Origin: Armigeres subalbatus
Taxonomy: Eukaryota > Arthropoda > Insecta > Diptera > Culicidae
Assembly (NCBI RefSeq): GCF_024139115.2
Contig: NC_085140.1
Span: forward strand, 31,731,806 to 31,795,805
Length of the DNA: 64,000 nucleotides
Direction: 5' to 3'
Of the stretch, positions 34,861 through 46,892 are shown in pieces (position 1 is the first letter of the stretch; every line of letters begins with the position of its first letter). The notes under the pieces were generated by a model. That model had not been told where the DNA came from, did not search any database, and was given only the letters and a program-made list of their open reading frames with translations. Both the position numbers and the translations under genes were made by a program.

Positions 34861-37860
34861 AAATTATTCCAGAAATTTTCTTCAAGAATTTTTTCGGAAA
34901 TTCCACAGGCTTTGCTCAGACCAATGATATTTTTATGTGATTTTTATTGTTGTAACATGCTTTTTAGTAATATCATTGTAAATTACCGATACATAAATTA
35001 TTATCCAACATTTTTATTTCAAGAAGCACATTTTATAGATGCTTACCCTGAACCTGAACTCAACTCAACTCAACTCAGGGTGTCGATATTAAATATAATA
35101 TGAACTTGACAGAAAATATGTATTTCCGATAGGATAAACCTACCAGTAAAAAAGATGATTTTACAAAATGCACGAAATTCATTAATAGTGCTTCAATAGC
35201 CATCGGCGTGGTAAAAATATTAGGCGGCGTGGAAAATTTCCATGCGGTGGCGCGCTGATTCATTTTTGACAGTGGCGGCGGCGTCGCATAATTCTATTCA
35301 AGACCTGCATTGAGTTCAATGATCCAAAGAAAACCACCTATTTTTAACCACATGTTTGCCCAAAAGCATCTCACCGTGCAATCGGGGCCTACTCTCCCCG
35401 AACTCCAAACACAGTGCACGCACAGAATGATGGAATTCTCTTTGGCCATGGCGAAATGGATGCGTGTCCGTTATCTATTCGGTGTGCGCGATGCTATTAG
35501 TTAGAGAACGGACGGCGACGACGACGACGACGATGTCCGGCGAGGTCGTGCGGCGCGTTTGTGTTTCCAACTGACGACGCCCAATTTCGGTCGATATCCT
35601 GCCAACACAGTTCTAAAACAATGGATTCCCATGGATCGACGACGAACAAGCACCGAGCCGACTAGTCGAAAACCAAAGACCAAAGCCCGGTTGTTAACAT
35701 GATTGAAGGCTTGATTAAATTAAGTGGACATGGAATGGAAAAGCGCGCGAAAGCGATATCTCCGTTTAGGGAGCAGTTAGAAGGCCCATTGTTGAACTGC
35801 TGCTAAGTGGAACCGTTGGGGTGTGAACGAAATCATTTTCGCATGCGTGTGTAATGTGCAATGTATGACGTTATAATATCACCAAATCGGATTTACGTCG
35901 AAATTCCGATGGAGGATGAAATTCTGATTACACTCTATGGAAGTCAGACTCGACGACGAATTCATTTCATTTCTAAAAAGGGAATCCATTCATTTCCAGG
36001 GGATGATGCATTTAGGACGCGGAATTTCCATTCCGCTTTTTTGCAGCTTTTAGTCTGCATAACATTTCGAACATGACCTTATTAGCTCCGATAATTCAGA
36101 ATCTAAAAATAAGCTGCAGGCGATTCGAGGTAACAAGTTCATGCGATGCGTGGGAATATGCATTCATCACTATCGCCTACAATCACGCCTTCCTGCGATG
36201 GAAGATTTGCGTTGAATGCTCTCTTAAAAGGTTTTCCATGTACATGTATCCTAATAATAGTTCATTGAGTTGTTTTGACATACTGTTTATGCTTCAATAG
36301 ACATTCATAGAGAACAAAATAATTATGTAGCATTGATCAGCAACCACTTAACCATGTCGTTTGGATTTTGGGTATTGCTGCATTTAATATGTAAATGATA
36401 ATAGCACATAACATCTCTACGATTCATAAGCTAAAGGATTATCTCTAAAATAGGTACCTAAACTGCTCTTTTATTTATCTTTGTACCAACCAATTGGTAC
36501 ATTTTGTTTCATCTTCCCTTGGCACAAACTACTGACGTTCCTAGTCCTCTTGTGTTCGTCGTCATTATTCGGCATCCAGAAGAGGAAATCTCCATCCACA
36601 TAATCCCGGATATGGAGAACGAGAGGAAAATTTCCGAACGAGCAATCCACACGTCGCTGCAGGCGCCTGGTCGGCCTTCGTCTCAGGCGGCAGGAACTAC
36701 AAATTACACTTATGAGCGTTTGACGTGGGCTGATTTGCGTCGTTTCGAAACGGACGGTTCGGTTGATGAACGAACATCGTCTGAGGCTCTGAAATTGTGG
36801 CAATTCTGACAAGTTGGTAGCGGTTATGGAAGTAATTGAACTAGCAAGACCAGTAGCTCATCAGCTTCGGAACAAAGATGTGGCGATGGTGATAACATCC
36901 TCTAGTGGCGATGTACTGATAGCGTCCCACCAGGCAGGGTAGTGCGTTATCTTTCGAAACGGCGATTGAATTACTAAATGTATTTCAGACAAACTTTTCC
37001 AGTAAACTTCGAATCTTATAACAGAGAATCCTTTCATTGGTGCAACGTCCCCACAAAAGGTTTTGCCTCTGGCAAACTTATGGTGTGCTAATGAGGATAT
37101 CTCTGTTTCACAAAGATCAAAATCATGCTGCGCCGATTACGAAGCTCACCATGGATGCGTCTCTTACAGCATCCCTTAATCCAGCTATCAAAATTCTTCT
37201 TCACATTCATTTACGCCGAGCCAGAACTGACACAAGAAAGCACCGCAAATCCTCACACAAAAGGATGTATGTACGAAAAGCCATCGACATGTGGATGAAA
37301 ACCCAATGTTTGCCCGCTCATTTGAATTTTGCTTTCATGGATTCATGCATGAGCTGAACATTTTGCTTCCAGTATCTGTTTACCACAGCTGCGCTCCGCT
37401 TTGGTCTTGCGAAATATTGAGAACCAAATCCATTGATAGTGACGGGATCCAATCGAGCATGACGTCATTCGGTGAATAAACTTGTAGAAAAGTTTTGGGA
37501 ATAATAGTGTCTGTTATTTTCGTATGAAACTTACGTGTCAAGAAAGCAGAAACTATTTGCATCTCAATGTAAAATAGTATAACTGATGAAGAGTTTGACA
37601 GAGCTGCATGTTCGAGAAAATGCGAGTGAAATGGAGCGACTTGAACATTTCGCCTTGGAGAATTTCCAATCCGTTAATCGTAGAAGGTGTTCAAGCGTCG
37701 TCATTGATTAGAGGTTTTTAAACTTTTGTGGCCATTCCCCTGTTAGACAATGTGAAGAAGAAGGCGGATCTTTATATCTGATTTTGTGCAAAAATGTGTA
37801 AGTGCCTCTACTTCTACCAGGTTCGGAAAGCACTAGATCGGAACGACAAGAAAAATAAGT
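34861..37860. other. Unassigned region with minor simple repeats
   Basis: It has a short (AACTC)n run at about 35056-35078, a GGCGGCG-rich patch at 35205-35290 and a (GAC)n run at 35513-35532. Frames such as 36504-36809 and 37037-37357 show no recognised domain. No gene is supported. Confidence 0.4.
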
Positions 37861-37864
37861 TTGC

Positions 37865-38578
37865 CAAAAGCGACTAAAATAAAATCTCCCTTAAAAATTG
37901 GAAATTTTCCTAAACAATTAAGAAACTACCAATAAAGAAATCAGGGTATGAGCAATAAATAAATAAAAAAAATCAACGAATAATACAAAATTTCCACAAA
38001 CAATTAAGAATTTTCCTCAAAACAAAATTAAATTAGCAAAAATTGCAACTATTAAAGAAGAATTTTCCATGAAGAAATCAAAATGCTCTACAGAAAAAAT
38101 ACAAAATTTCCATAAAAAAAATATATTGGTAATAAACAATTACAAAATTTTACACAACATATTTTTTTTACACAAAAAATTAAAAACTTTCCACTTTCCA
38201 AAAATCAATAAAAATATATGAAAATGTCTATAAAGAAATATCAAAAATCAATAAAACTGAGCATTTTTCCGTAGATGAAAAATTATTTTGTGGAAAATTT
38301 TGTACCTGATTGTTTATTGCTAATATTTATTTATTCATGGAAATTTTGTAGTTTTTCGTAGAACATTTTAACTTCTTTATGGAAACTTCTTCTTTTATAA
38401 TTGCAATTTTTGCTTTAAAAAGTGCAATTTTTTTTATGAAAAATTCTTAATTGTTTATGGAAATTTTGGATTATTTGTGGAAATTTTATACTAATTTATC
38501 GCTGGTACCCTGATTTCTTCATTGGCAATTTTCTATTTTTTGTGAAAATACTTCAATAAAATTTTATTTTGCTGCCGG
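37865..38578. mobile_element. AT-rich foldback element, about 714 bp
   Basis: AAAATAAAATCTCC and downstream CAATAAAGAAATCAGGGTA on the left return inverted on the right as TACCCTGATTTCTTCATTGG and AAAATTTTATTTTG. The whole interior is AT-rich with repeated GGAAATTTTG-type motifs. A decayed relative lies around 10280-10870. No coding capacity. Confidence 0.6.
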
Positions 38579-38589
38579 CCAAAAGTCCG

Positions 38590-39340
38590 TGTTGAAAGTA
38601 GCTGACGGCAACGAGATGCGTATTGGATGGCCTCATATGCTCAATCTATATGAAAGGGCACAGACTTCTTCTTCTTCTTATTGGCATTACATCCCCACAC
38701 TTGGACAGAGCCGCCTCGCAGCTTAGTGTTCATTAAGCACTTCCACAGTTATTAACTGCGAGGTTTCTAAGCCAGGTTACCATTTTTGCATTCGTATATC
38801 ATGAGGCTAGCACGATGATACTTTTATGCCCAAGGAAATCGAGACAATTTCCAATCCGAAAATTGCCTAGACCGGCACCGGGAATCAAACCCAGCCACCC
38901 TCAGCATGGTCTTGCTTTGTAGCCGCGCGTCTTACCGCACGGCTAAGGAGGGCCCAGGGGCACAGGGCACAGACTAGAGTGTGCCAATTACAGAGGGATC
39001 ACCCTTCTGAACTCGGCGTACAAAACCCTGTCGCGTATTCTGTTTAAAAGATTAAGACTGCTTGAAGAATCCTTCGTCAGCGAATACCAAGGAGGCTTTC
39101 ACGAGGGCCGATCAACGATGAATCAGATGTTTAACCTTCGGATGATCCTTGATAAATTCAAAATCCTGGGAGTACAACCATCTGTTCATTGATTTTAAAG
39201 CAGCGTACGATTTAGTGAAAAGAAATGAGCTGTGGCAGACAATGTCTGAACATGGTTTTCAGGTGAAACTGATTAGACTGATACGTGAACATCAATCGGG
39301 TATGAATTTTAAATTGAATCATAGTTGGTCGTTCTCGTAA
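38590..39340 (+). pseudogene. Non-LTR reverse transcriptase relic split by a SINE
   Basis: After the SINE, the frame 38976 onward reads ANYRGITLLNSAYKTLSRIL, then a YQGGFHEGRSTMNQMF segment. A frame change at about 39150-39180 leads into LFIDFKAAYDLVKRNELW. These are fingers/palm motifs of an insect non-LTR reverse transcriptase (RTE-like clade suspected). Upstream of the SINE (38590-38667) is the matching preceding segment ending in a KG(H/D)RLECANY junction. The catalytic YxDD-type block is not reached. The copy is fragmentary and inactive. Confidence 0.75.
38668..38963 (-). mobile_element. tRNA-derived SINE, minus strand, 12-bp TSD
   Basis: This is the reverse complement of the SINE at 24624: the TCTTCTTCTT tail at the left, box B complement GGAATCAAACC, and a 5' end near GGCTAAGGAGGGCC at about 38955. 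The duplication AGGGCACAGACT flanks it (38656-38667 and 38964-38975). Box B has one change relative to the other copies. It landed inside a reverse-transcriptase reading frame. Confidence 0.9.
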
Positions 39341-39820
39341 GAACTGATAATCGTTTTACGAGAAAGCTGAGGAAATTGGAAAGAAATTCTTTTGGAAAAT
39401 CGAAAACATTTCCTGTAAAAATTCAATACAATTTTCCGCGGAAGATCTGTCCTATGGTTAACAGGTTTGCAGAAATCGCTCTCGATAGATAACGAACAAC
39501 GATAAAGAGAGGCAAAAACCTCTTCGAATCATAACAAGCCATGAAAACAAAACTATCGCACTTGTATACAAGTTGAAAAAAAAAACTGATTCGGATAGGC
39601 GGCCCCCACCGAGGGGGTTTGATAAAACACGTTTTTCTCGCTCATTTTATGTTGGGGACCATTTTTTTTGCACAGCTGTGTAAAACAAGTGTAAATGCAT
39701 CATCAGAACCGGTGCCCCCGCAATTGGGGCTTATTAAAAGAAATTTATCATGGGTTGTAGCCCCCCAAATCAGTTCAATATAGTAACAGATACCGAAAAA
39801 CGTCTCTCATGGTATGCTAC

Positions 39821-40207
39821 CTATCGAGAGTAAAATGATAAATGAGAGATTTTCTCATTCTCCTTTGGATTCAAACCCTGATGGTTGATTAATATGGAGC
39901 CCTGAAGAAGATTCATACGACCAGATAGAAACGTTGACCATGATTTAAAATTATCAACATTTTCGTTTGACTGAAAGCAGAAAACCTGATTATTAACAAC
40001 AAATCCGAAAACCCAAAAAAAAGTTCTTTTCCTGCATAGTAGGCGAGGATGCGCCTGCCGCACTTTGCCATCCGCCAATACGATCACCATCTCCACAACT
40101 TCTCGGATCACAGCCCCCCGATTCTGCGAATCAGGGTTTCGACCAAGTGGAAATCTTTTTTCGTTGTTTAATGATGAGGTGCATCTTTCAGTGAAAGTTT
40201 CTTTCAC
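39821..40207 (-). pseudogene. Possible BEL/Pao integrase C-terminal relic
   Basis: The 128-codon minus frame contains NRGAVIREVVEMVIVLADGK followed by VRQAH. This recalls the C-terminal pol domain of BEL/Pao retrotransposons, where a hydrophobic strand, a DG(K/R)VR turn and then VRT follow. Only this stretch is convincing. The frame runs into the left inverted arm, so its tail is not part of the domain. Confidence 0.3.
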
Positions 40208-41458
40208 CCATCAATGGTTTTCTAGAACTAGACTTGAAAGGTAAACGAAAATCTTCCCTATTAGACGAAGTTCCAGTTTTGTTCCTTCACTTTTACCGCT
40301 CACTCACTTTTCGCGAGAATTCGAGAGGGAACATCGTGTGGAGCATCCAGGCAAGTACTTCTTTCCATAAAAAACCGGTACACGTCTCGCAATCAGGAAT
40401 TGATTTCAAAAGTTGGCTGACCATACATACCATATTTAACGGAACAGTCCCAGTTTTTAGACCTTATTGTGCTGTCCCGTCGTATTCTAGAAGAACCTCA
40501 ATTTGTCCCGTTGTTTCATTGATTCTTCCAAAGAGCTCCAAAATATTATTCAAATTCAGTATTTTAGCAGGAATCTAAAACCAAATACAAAGAAAGTGTT
40601 ACTTTTAAAAGAATGCTATCTTTTGCCGTATTTTGCATTACGGCATTGCAATTACTTTTTCTGCTTGAAAAGCATTAAAATTTGGGCATTTTCACCACTG
40701 GATTAGACGGAACCGGTAACTTGTTAGGCAAGTATATCCTGAAAAGCAGGTCACGCCTTAACATCAATAAAACAAACATTCTAATTTCCAGATTAAGTTC
40801 ATTTCAATTTTTTTCCATACGAATTAGGTAATTCTATTTTTTTAAATCTGCTTTACCACATATTTTTCAATCATTTTCGAACAATTAAAAATCCTTCAAA
40901 GTCTTTCTGAATAATTCTGAATATTTCGAAATCATCCGCTATAAAAAACGACGACAATAAAAATAATTTCTAAATCAGTAGAACAAAATTGGGTTTAAGG
41001 CAGTTTCAAGCCGAGGGAAAATATGATGGGATCTCGATCCTTCGAGGCTAGTTACAGATCAGGAGCTTGTCTGTAAATTTCGTTTCCATATGTGTGAACG
41101 GGATTTATTGGATTCCGTTGTAGAAAATTAGAACTTCGGCCCGATTTAAAATACAATACGGCGGAGATCTCTTAAAGTCCGAGCTGTAAATCAGCCTATA
41201 AATTAGCCAGGATTTGTTTTGCTTTACACGATAAAATTGCATGAGTCCCGCCTTTTTGGAGGTGTGAGGCTACTTTTAGCGTCATTTAAATCAATTTCAA
41301 TTAAAAACGACTGTGAATTGATAAGATTTGGCATTCACATGCGCCAACCATATTCGTGGACTACATTTTACTAATGTTCTTTCTTTGTTGAGATTCTTGT
41401 TATTCATATCTGCAGATTTTCACTCAATTATATTGATGAACAAAGGTTTTAGCACAGG

Positions 41459-41594
41459 CAGGACCGGATTTAACCGGAAGGGGGCCCCGGGGCCGACGGT
41501 ATGTGGAGGCCCAAAATGTACAGAAAAGGTTGGTTTTGGTACATAAGATTTAGGGGGCCAGCCACGGCCCCCGGCCCCCATAAATCCGGCCCTG
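41459..41594. mobile_element. hAT-type MITE, 136 bp, perfect 8-bp TSD
   Basis: The ends CAGGACCGGATTTA and TAAATCCGGCCCTG are inverted repeats with one mismatch. The identical octamer AGCACAGG lies outside both (41451-41458 and 41595-41602). The interior is GC-rich, with GGGGGCCCCGGGGCC and CGGCCCCCGGCCCCC, a strong fold. CAGG termini with an 8-bp duplication indicate hAT. Confidence 0.85.
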
Positions 41595-42396
41595 AGCACA
41601 GGAAATCAATAATCCCACCCTATTTCTCTTTTCGCTTTTGTCTTTTGACACTGTTTAAGACTTATGGCTGTTTTTGTTATTTTCAATTGTTTGGTATTGA
41701 AAAGTTTTGAATATTGGTCAGTCATAGAATGCTTAATGCATGCTAAAATGCGTAATTTTTCTTCCTTCGTTTTTTTTGTCCGCCCTCCTTTGAAGAGTGA
41801 AATATTAGTAAATAGTTTAGTATTTTTTCACAACTAACTAAATACAATTGAAGGTTTGGCCACTGTTAAAAAAATTCCCCAACTTCTCACACGGAAAATG
41901 AAAATTAAGAAATTTCCACAGCTCTTGAAATTTGTCACAAGGTTTTTCGGCATGTCTCGTTTTTCAAGAGCGTTTGTTCCGTTTTTCACCGAAACTATAT
42001 GGTCGGCGTAGACCAAAGAGAATAGAAAATCTCTAACTTATCACCTCTGTATACATATACGATAAGTAGCATACCGTGAGAGACTTTTTTCGCAAGTTGT
42101 CATAATAAAGAACTGATTCGGGAGGCTATACATCATGATAAATTTCTTTCAAAAGGCTCCGAACGCGGGGAGCACTGGTTCTGATGATGCGTTTCAAGCT
42201 GTGTCTTCAACACAAAACGAGCGAGAACAAAGCGAGAATCATCACTTCTCTGTCTTCTTAACCGATTCTGTTTTTTCGCACTTGTATAAATACAAGTTTA
42301 ATAAATTTGTTATCATGGCTTGTTATGATCCGGAACAGTTTTTGCCTTTCTTTTATCGTTGTTTGTTATATATTGAGAGCGATTTCTGCAAACCCT

Positions 42397-44002
42397 ACTC
42401 ATAATGCATCCCACAGCTGGAAATCGCCGCTGCTGCTTGGATTCTGTTTCTATATGGGTCAGAAGCCTTCGTCATCCAGATAGGTTCTCCACTAGCTTTT
42501 GGTTGGCAATTTTCGACCAAATGTAGGGCCATGTATGACTGCAGCCGTTATTCATACCAAATACCTTCATCGGTTAATTACTCCCACGTTTATCGCTGGA
42601 TTACTGTGATTCCTATTTTAGAAAATAAAACGTGCCTTCATTTTCTCGGCCGAAGAACCGTCGGTACCGGTCACCCTTTCTCCGCCACATAGAAAAAATC
42701 AGGTCGGAGCCACTTGCTACATGTAGTCACGAGAGGACCTTCACCCCACTTAATCCGCAATATTTATCTTCGAATATCTTGCCGATCTTGAACGCTCCGC
42801 AGAACGCCCGAACATGCAGATCTATCGATTGGAGAGAAGAAGAAGCTTCAAAATACTTTCTGGGCATGGGCAGCGCTTGAACTTCTGGCAACAGGCCCGC
42901 AGCATACGTTGTCAGCTCTGCAAACTTTTGCCCTAGATTTCACAGCCGGCCTGCCAACGCACAATGGTTCGAAGGCAGCCAAAACCTCAATAATCGAAAT
43001 TCGTATTTCGGTCGGAATTATATTTTTCTCATTTTATAGAATACTTATGTGGTTCAAATTCAAAATTTGAAGAAGTTCTATTGAGTTTTGACTGTGTTAC
43101 ATCATTTTTAATTGAACATGAGTGTTGATTTCTTATTGAAAATGCTGTTTGACAATGCGTTTAGATCAGCGTCGTACGGCTTCAATTACATCGCTAACCC
43201 CAATATTATTTCAAGGCTTCATTATCAGGATCTTAAACAGTATGCCTATGTCAAATATAGGTGACAGAAGTCAACTTAAGTTAACTTTATATACAAATTT
43301 AATAAAAATACTTACATTTTTTTGATTGAAGTGATCCAAAAGTATATGCGCCAATGAGTGCACATAATGATTCTATGCTCATTACAAAGCTGAAAGCAAT
43401 AGCTTTCTATTAATCACTATTTTGTTTTGCGAAAAGTTGCGATAAGCTGCTTTTTTAACGTTTTTGTATGAAATGTGCTTAATATTTTTTGGTCTGTTTC
43501 TAATTGAAACCTTACAAATGCGTATTTTTTGTTCATAAGAGCCTTAGAAATGCCTTTTTCTAATTATTAGATTGAAGTGTCTTACTTCAATTTTAGTTTT
43601 TTTCCACATGGATTTTGTTTTTGTCTATTAATCCGAAATATGTAATCATGCTGAAAGCTTCTCTAGAGCATATGAAAACTCATAGTATTGGATATTATAG
43701 CATGGTTCATCACTTTGCAATAAAAATGATTCTACCTATAAATAGTTTCAAATTCTAATGTTTGAGCTCAGATGAATAAAGCTACCGCGATTCTATCAAT
43801 CAAATCACACACTACTACTATATTGGTCTTTGTTATGTTATCGTTTAACATTTGCTATTTCAATAGTCTTTCAAATTTTTGAGAGTTGATTGTAATTAAA
43901 CAGAGCACAAGCCGTTTGAAGTTTGTGTGAAATTTACTACGACAACAGTAACTTTAGTCAATAAACAACGTTTCGTAGCACTGTCCACAGACCTTTTAAT
44001 AG
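42397..44002. other. Unassigned sequence
   Basis: 42620-42960 has higher GC and several short open stretches, but no domain is recognised. The rest is AT-rich without clear repeats. Confidence 0.35.
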
Positions 44003-44134
44003 TAGTTTGTGCAACAAGTTGCAAAAAGATGATTTTTTCAGCACGAGTAGTACGTTTATCGAACGAGGCTTGCCGAGTTGGATAAATACTACGAGTGCTG
44101 AAAAAATCGAGTTTTGCAACGAGTTGCACACGCT
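44003..44134. mobile_element. Foldback MITE, about 132 bp
   Basis: GTGCAACAAGTTGCAAAA and GATTTTTTCAGCACGAGTAGTA on the left return inverted as TACTACGAGTGCTGAAAAAATC and TTTTGCAACGAGTTGCAC. The spacer is about 25 bases. No coding capacity. Confidence 0.7.
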
Positions 44135-44790
44135 ATTTTTTGCAATGACGAAAAATGAATTTTTAAATGACAAATCTGTACCAAAATTATACTTGTACTT
44201 GTATAATTTCATCCAGAATTTATTCCACATGATCATTCTTGCCAATAAATTATGTTGCTGCAGAGAACAATCAGATTCCATGTTGCCGTGCCATATTGCA
44301 TAGTTCGATAAACCGTGAAGCGATAGATGTACTTGCCTGTGGAAATTTTTAATGTCATGTCTATTAAACTATTGCATTTATTACGCGACGTAGAGAATAC
44401 ACTATTTGAACACATACCCGAGCTAATTCAGCAAAATGTAGTCATGTAACTACTGTTCTGATGTTGGTTTTTCATTATAGCACCTAAATGAGTGTTATAA
44501 TGAATATTATGCAACCCATTTGAGTTGCATAATGGTCATTAAAGCACCAATTTCGTTGGTATGGAAAAGTAGGCCGTTTTATGACTCAAAGGTGAACTGT
44601 AAACCAGATATTATGATCAGGAATTGCAAAAAATATATTATTACGTTGTGAACAAATAGATCATCTTTTGTTTTATCTTGTCTTACCACATGGACAGCCA
44701 GTATTTAGCAAGCAATTATTGTGATAGGAAAACTATTTAGAGTTTTGTTTGTGGAATATCTTCACTTGCCGAGTGTTACTTCGAGGAGTG

Positions 44791-44916
44791 AATACTACCC
44801 TTTTTAATTCCACCACTTGAGTCAAGTACGAAACAATGAAGACGGCGTTGCTGTTGGAGTCGAAATACGTATCTGTAAAATAACAATCAAATGGTGGAAT
44901 TAAATGGAATAGTACT
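44791..44916. mobile_element. MITE related to the palindrome at 49.5 kb
   Basis: TTTAATTCCACCA near 44803 and TGGTGGAATTAAAT near 44892 are inverted, with AGTACT-like outer ends. The interior GTCGAAATACGTATCTGTAA also occurs in modified form at about 6540 and 49655. This is a dispersed family. Confidence 0.55.
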
Positions 44917-45179
44917 AACTAGTTTTATGGCATGTGAGATCGTCTCTGTAACGATCAGTTTTCAAAAACCGAATTTAGATGTAAAATAAAAGTATTTGCT
45001 ATTCACAGAGATGCCGAAAAACGGCTATATATTACCAAAGTAATGCTTCCAACACCCACGATCAAGTCTGTATGTGACAAAAAGCCTCGAAATACCATGA
45101 TACAAACATAAAACCAACTTTTAGGGACATTTTGAGGTTTTGGCCACCCTTTGTTCTAGAGCGAACCACTGTGCAACGA

Positions 45180-45960
45180 TGAGCCAACGTTGAATTGAGT
45201 GTCCTTCTTCACTGGACTCGAGTCTGAGCCAATCACTTCCAGTCGCCTTAAACTTGCAATGCCCTCAGATCCTCTTCAACTGCAAAAAGCCATCGACGTT
45301 CTGGTACACTCACGGCGGTCAATCCCGATATTATCGATGTCGTCTGCAAAGTACAGGATCTGTGCAAATCTCGCAATCCTTACACTTGGTTTGATCCATC
45401 CAACGTTACACGAATCAGCTGTATAAGTTTCCCTGGAAAACCATGTTCTTGCCTAATTTGACATACCTACTACATTTCGCTTCACAGAATCGTACGCTGC
45501 TTTGAAATCAATTAACAGATAATGTGTTAGCAAGTTGTACTCCCAAAATTTATCAAAGGTTTGTCGCAGGTCAATATTTGTTCCATCGTTGATCGACCCT
45601 AACGAAAACCTGCCTGGTATTCGCCGACGATGGACTTTTGATGTCTCATGTTTCAGTCTGTTAAACAGGATAAGCGACAGAACTTTGTACGCGGAATGCT
45701 TCAGCATACAGAAACTGACTCCTCTAGCTTATAGATCAATGACTCCTCCTGACGCTTGATCAGATCATGCATCTGTTTATTTGTAATTCAGTCATGTTCA
45801 TAGGCCACTTCAACGACGACTTTACCTCTAAGAGCTTCACTCAACCTACTGTCAATCAGCGCTATTGCATGCTGTTTAATCCGATCAGGACATTCCGGAG
45901 CATGATCACGGATTTGTCCGAGAAATACAATGTCACCGGCAGCGTTTCGGAATGAAGACA
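45180..45960 (-). pseudogene. Non-LTR reverse transcriptase relic with FADD block
   Basis: The minus frame near 45707-45460 reads SAYKVLSLILFNRLKHE and later LLIDFKAAYDSVKRN, the same family as the relic at 38976-39340. Further along the strand, at about 45350, ILYFADDIDNIGIDRR holds the reverse-transcriptase catalytic FADD motif, in another frame and after a gap. Upstream sequence (45760-45960) is probably the preceding pol region but is too decayed to read. Frameshifts and stops make it non-functional. Confidence 0.75.
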
Positions 45961-45984
45961 ATTCAGAACTGATTCAGCAACAAA

Positions 45985-46141
45985 TCTCGCTTAACTTTTC
46001 AAAAGGTCCTAAGTAACATTTTTTTCATGAATTAATTTGACTAGCGCAATCAACAGAACAACATGCAAGCTTTTGATTGCAGTACTCAAATTAATTCATG
46101 AAAAAAATGTTACTTAGGTCCTTTTGAAAAGTTAAGCGAGA
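45985..46141. mobile_element. Palindromic MITE, 157 bp
   Basis: Arms of about 56 bases (TCTCGCTTAACTTTTCAAAA... and complement) are nearly perfect inverted copies, with a 40-base loop that itself contains a short GCAATCAA / TTGATTGC pair. No coding capacity. It lies beside the reverse-transcriptase relic. Confidence 0.8.
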
Positions 46142-46279
46142 AATCATGTATTCCGTACACCCGCCAAATGTGCACCGTATTCTGAGTTTGAACTTCGAGT
46201 TGCCTTGATTGTTCAAGCATATGGTGCAGAGCATCTACGATCTGCCGAAGGAACGCTCCTGAAGTCCTGGTACTGTGTT

Positions 46280-46892
46280 GGTGTGAAAGAGCTCTTACGT
46301 TCTAGTGTATAACAAGCTTAATATTAGCTAGCTACTCACTACTGCGTAATCGGCACTCTCCTCGAGTGCCATCGCAGTAGGCTCGCCTTGGCGGCAAGTC
46401 CATCTGGCACTTTCTACTTAAGGTCACTCCTGAGTCCTGACAGAATACAAGTTTCAAAGTGCTCGCGTTTTTGGAGGCACATCACTCGATACGGAGGCGG
46501 CGGATAACTGTCATTTTTGTTGATTCAGCTTTGCTACGTCGCAGCATGCGTGAAAAAAATAAAAATGACAGTTCAACATTGTTGTTTCAAACGTGCGAAA
46601 GTCGCAAACGTAAACATTGACTTCTTCAGCTGATTTCAGGAAGATTAGAGACTTCTGGCGATATTTTCCACTTCCGTTCGATAGAAGGCGCGGAGCGCCA
46701 CCAGTTCCAAGTGGTTGTTAGCTGGGAGCGGTCTTATTTGTCGAGGAATTTGCAGGAAAAGGCATTGTTTACGTTTGCGACATTGGCCCTTATGAGATAA
46801 CCGTGTCGAGTTGTGCGTTGCTTCCGTATCGAGTGGTGGATTCTGTCAGGAGTGACCTTAATAACAGCGGACAGGTGAGACACGTGGCATTC
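46280..46892. repeat. Retroelement-like repeat shared with 50.1-50.3 kb, interrupted
   Basis: GTGTGAAAGAGCTCTTACG through GTCCATCTGGCACTTTCTACTT matches about 50144-50295. After the MITE at 46421-46858 the match resumes with ACAGCGGACAGGTGAGACACGTGGCAT. It is a copy of the same unidentified element present at 50.1-51.1 kb. Confidence 0.6.
46421..46858. mobile_element. TA-flanked MITE, 438 bp
   Basis: AGGTCACTCCTGA...CTGACAGAAT at the left returns inverted as ATTCTGTCAGGAGTGACCT at the right. TA lies outside both ends (46419-46420 and 46859-46860). The insertion interrupts a repeat whose uninterrupted counterpart is at about 50144-50325. Internal AAACGTAAACA / TGTTTACGTTT sequences are also inverted. 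Confidence 0.8.

Larger units (their letters stand above)
39463..42396. mobile_element. 2.9-kb structure with about 400-bp inverted arms
   Basis: The left arm (39463-39866) and right arm (42013-42396) are diverged inverted copies. They share GCAGAAATCGCTCTC, CATAACAAGCCATGA, GCATCATCAGAACC, GAAATTTATCATG and GTATGCTAC blocks in matching order. The middle (about 2.1 kb) holds a retroelement-like frame and a hAT MITE. It may be one foldback element, or two copies of one MITE family in opposite orientation. No TSD was identified. Confidence 0.65.
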
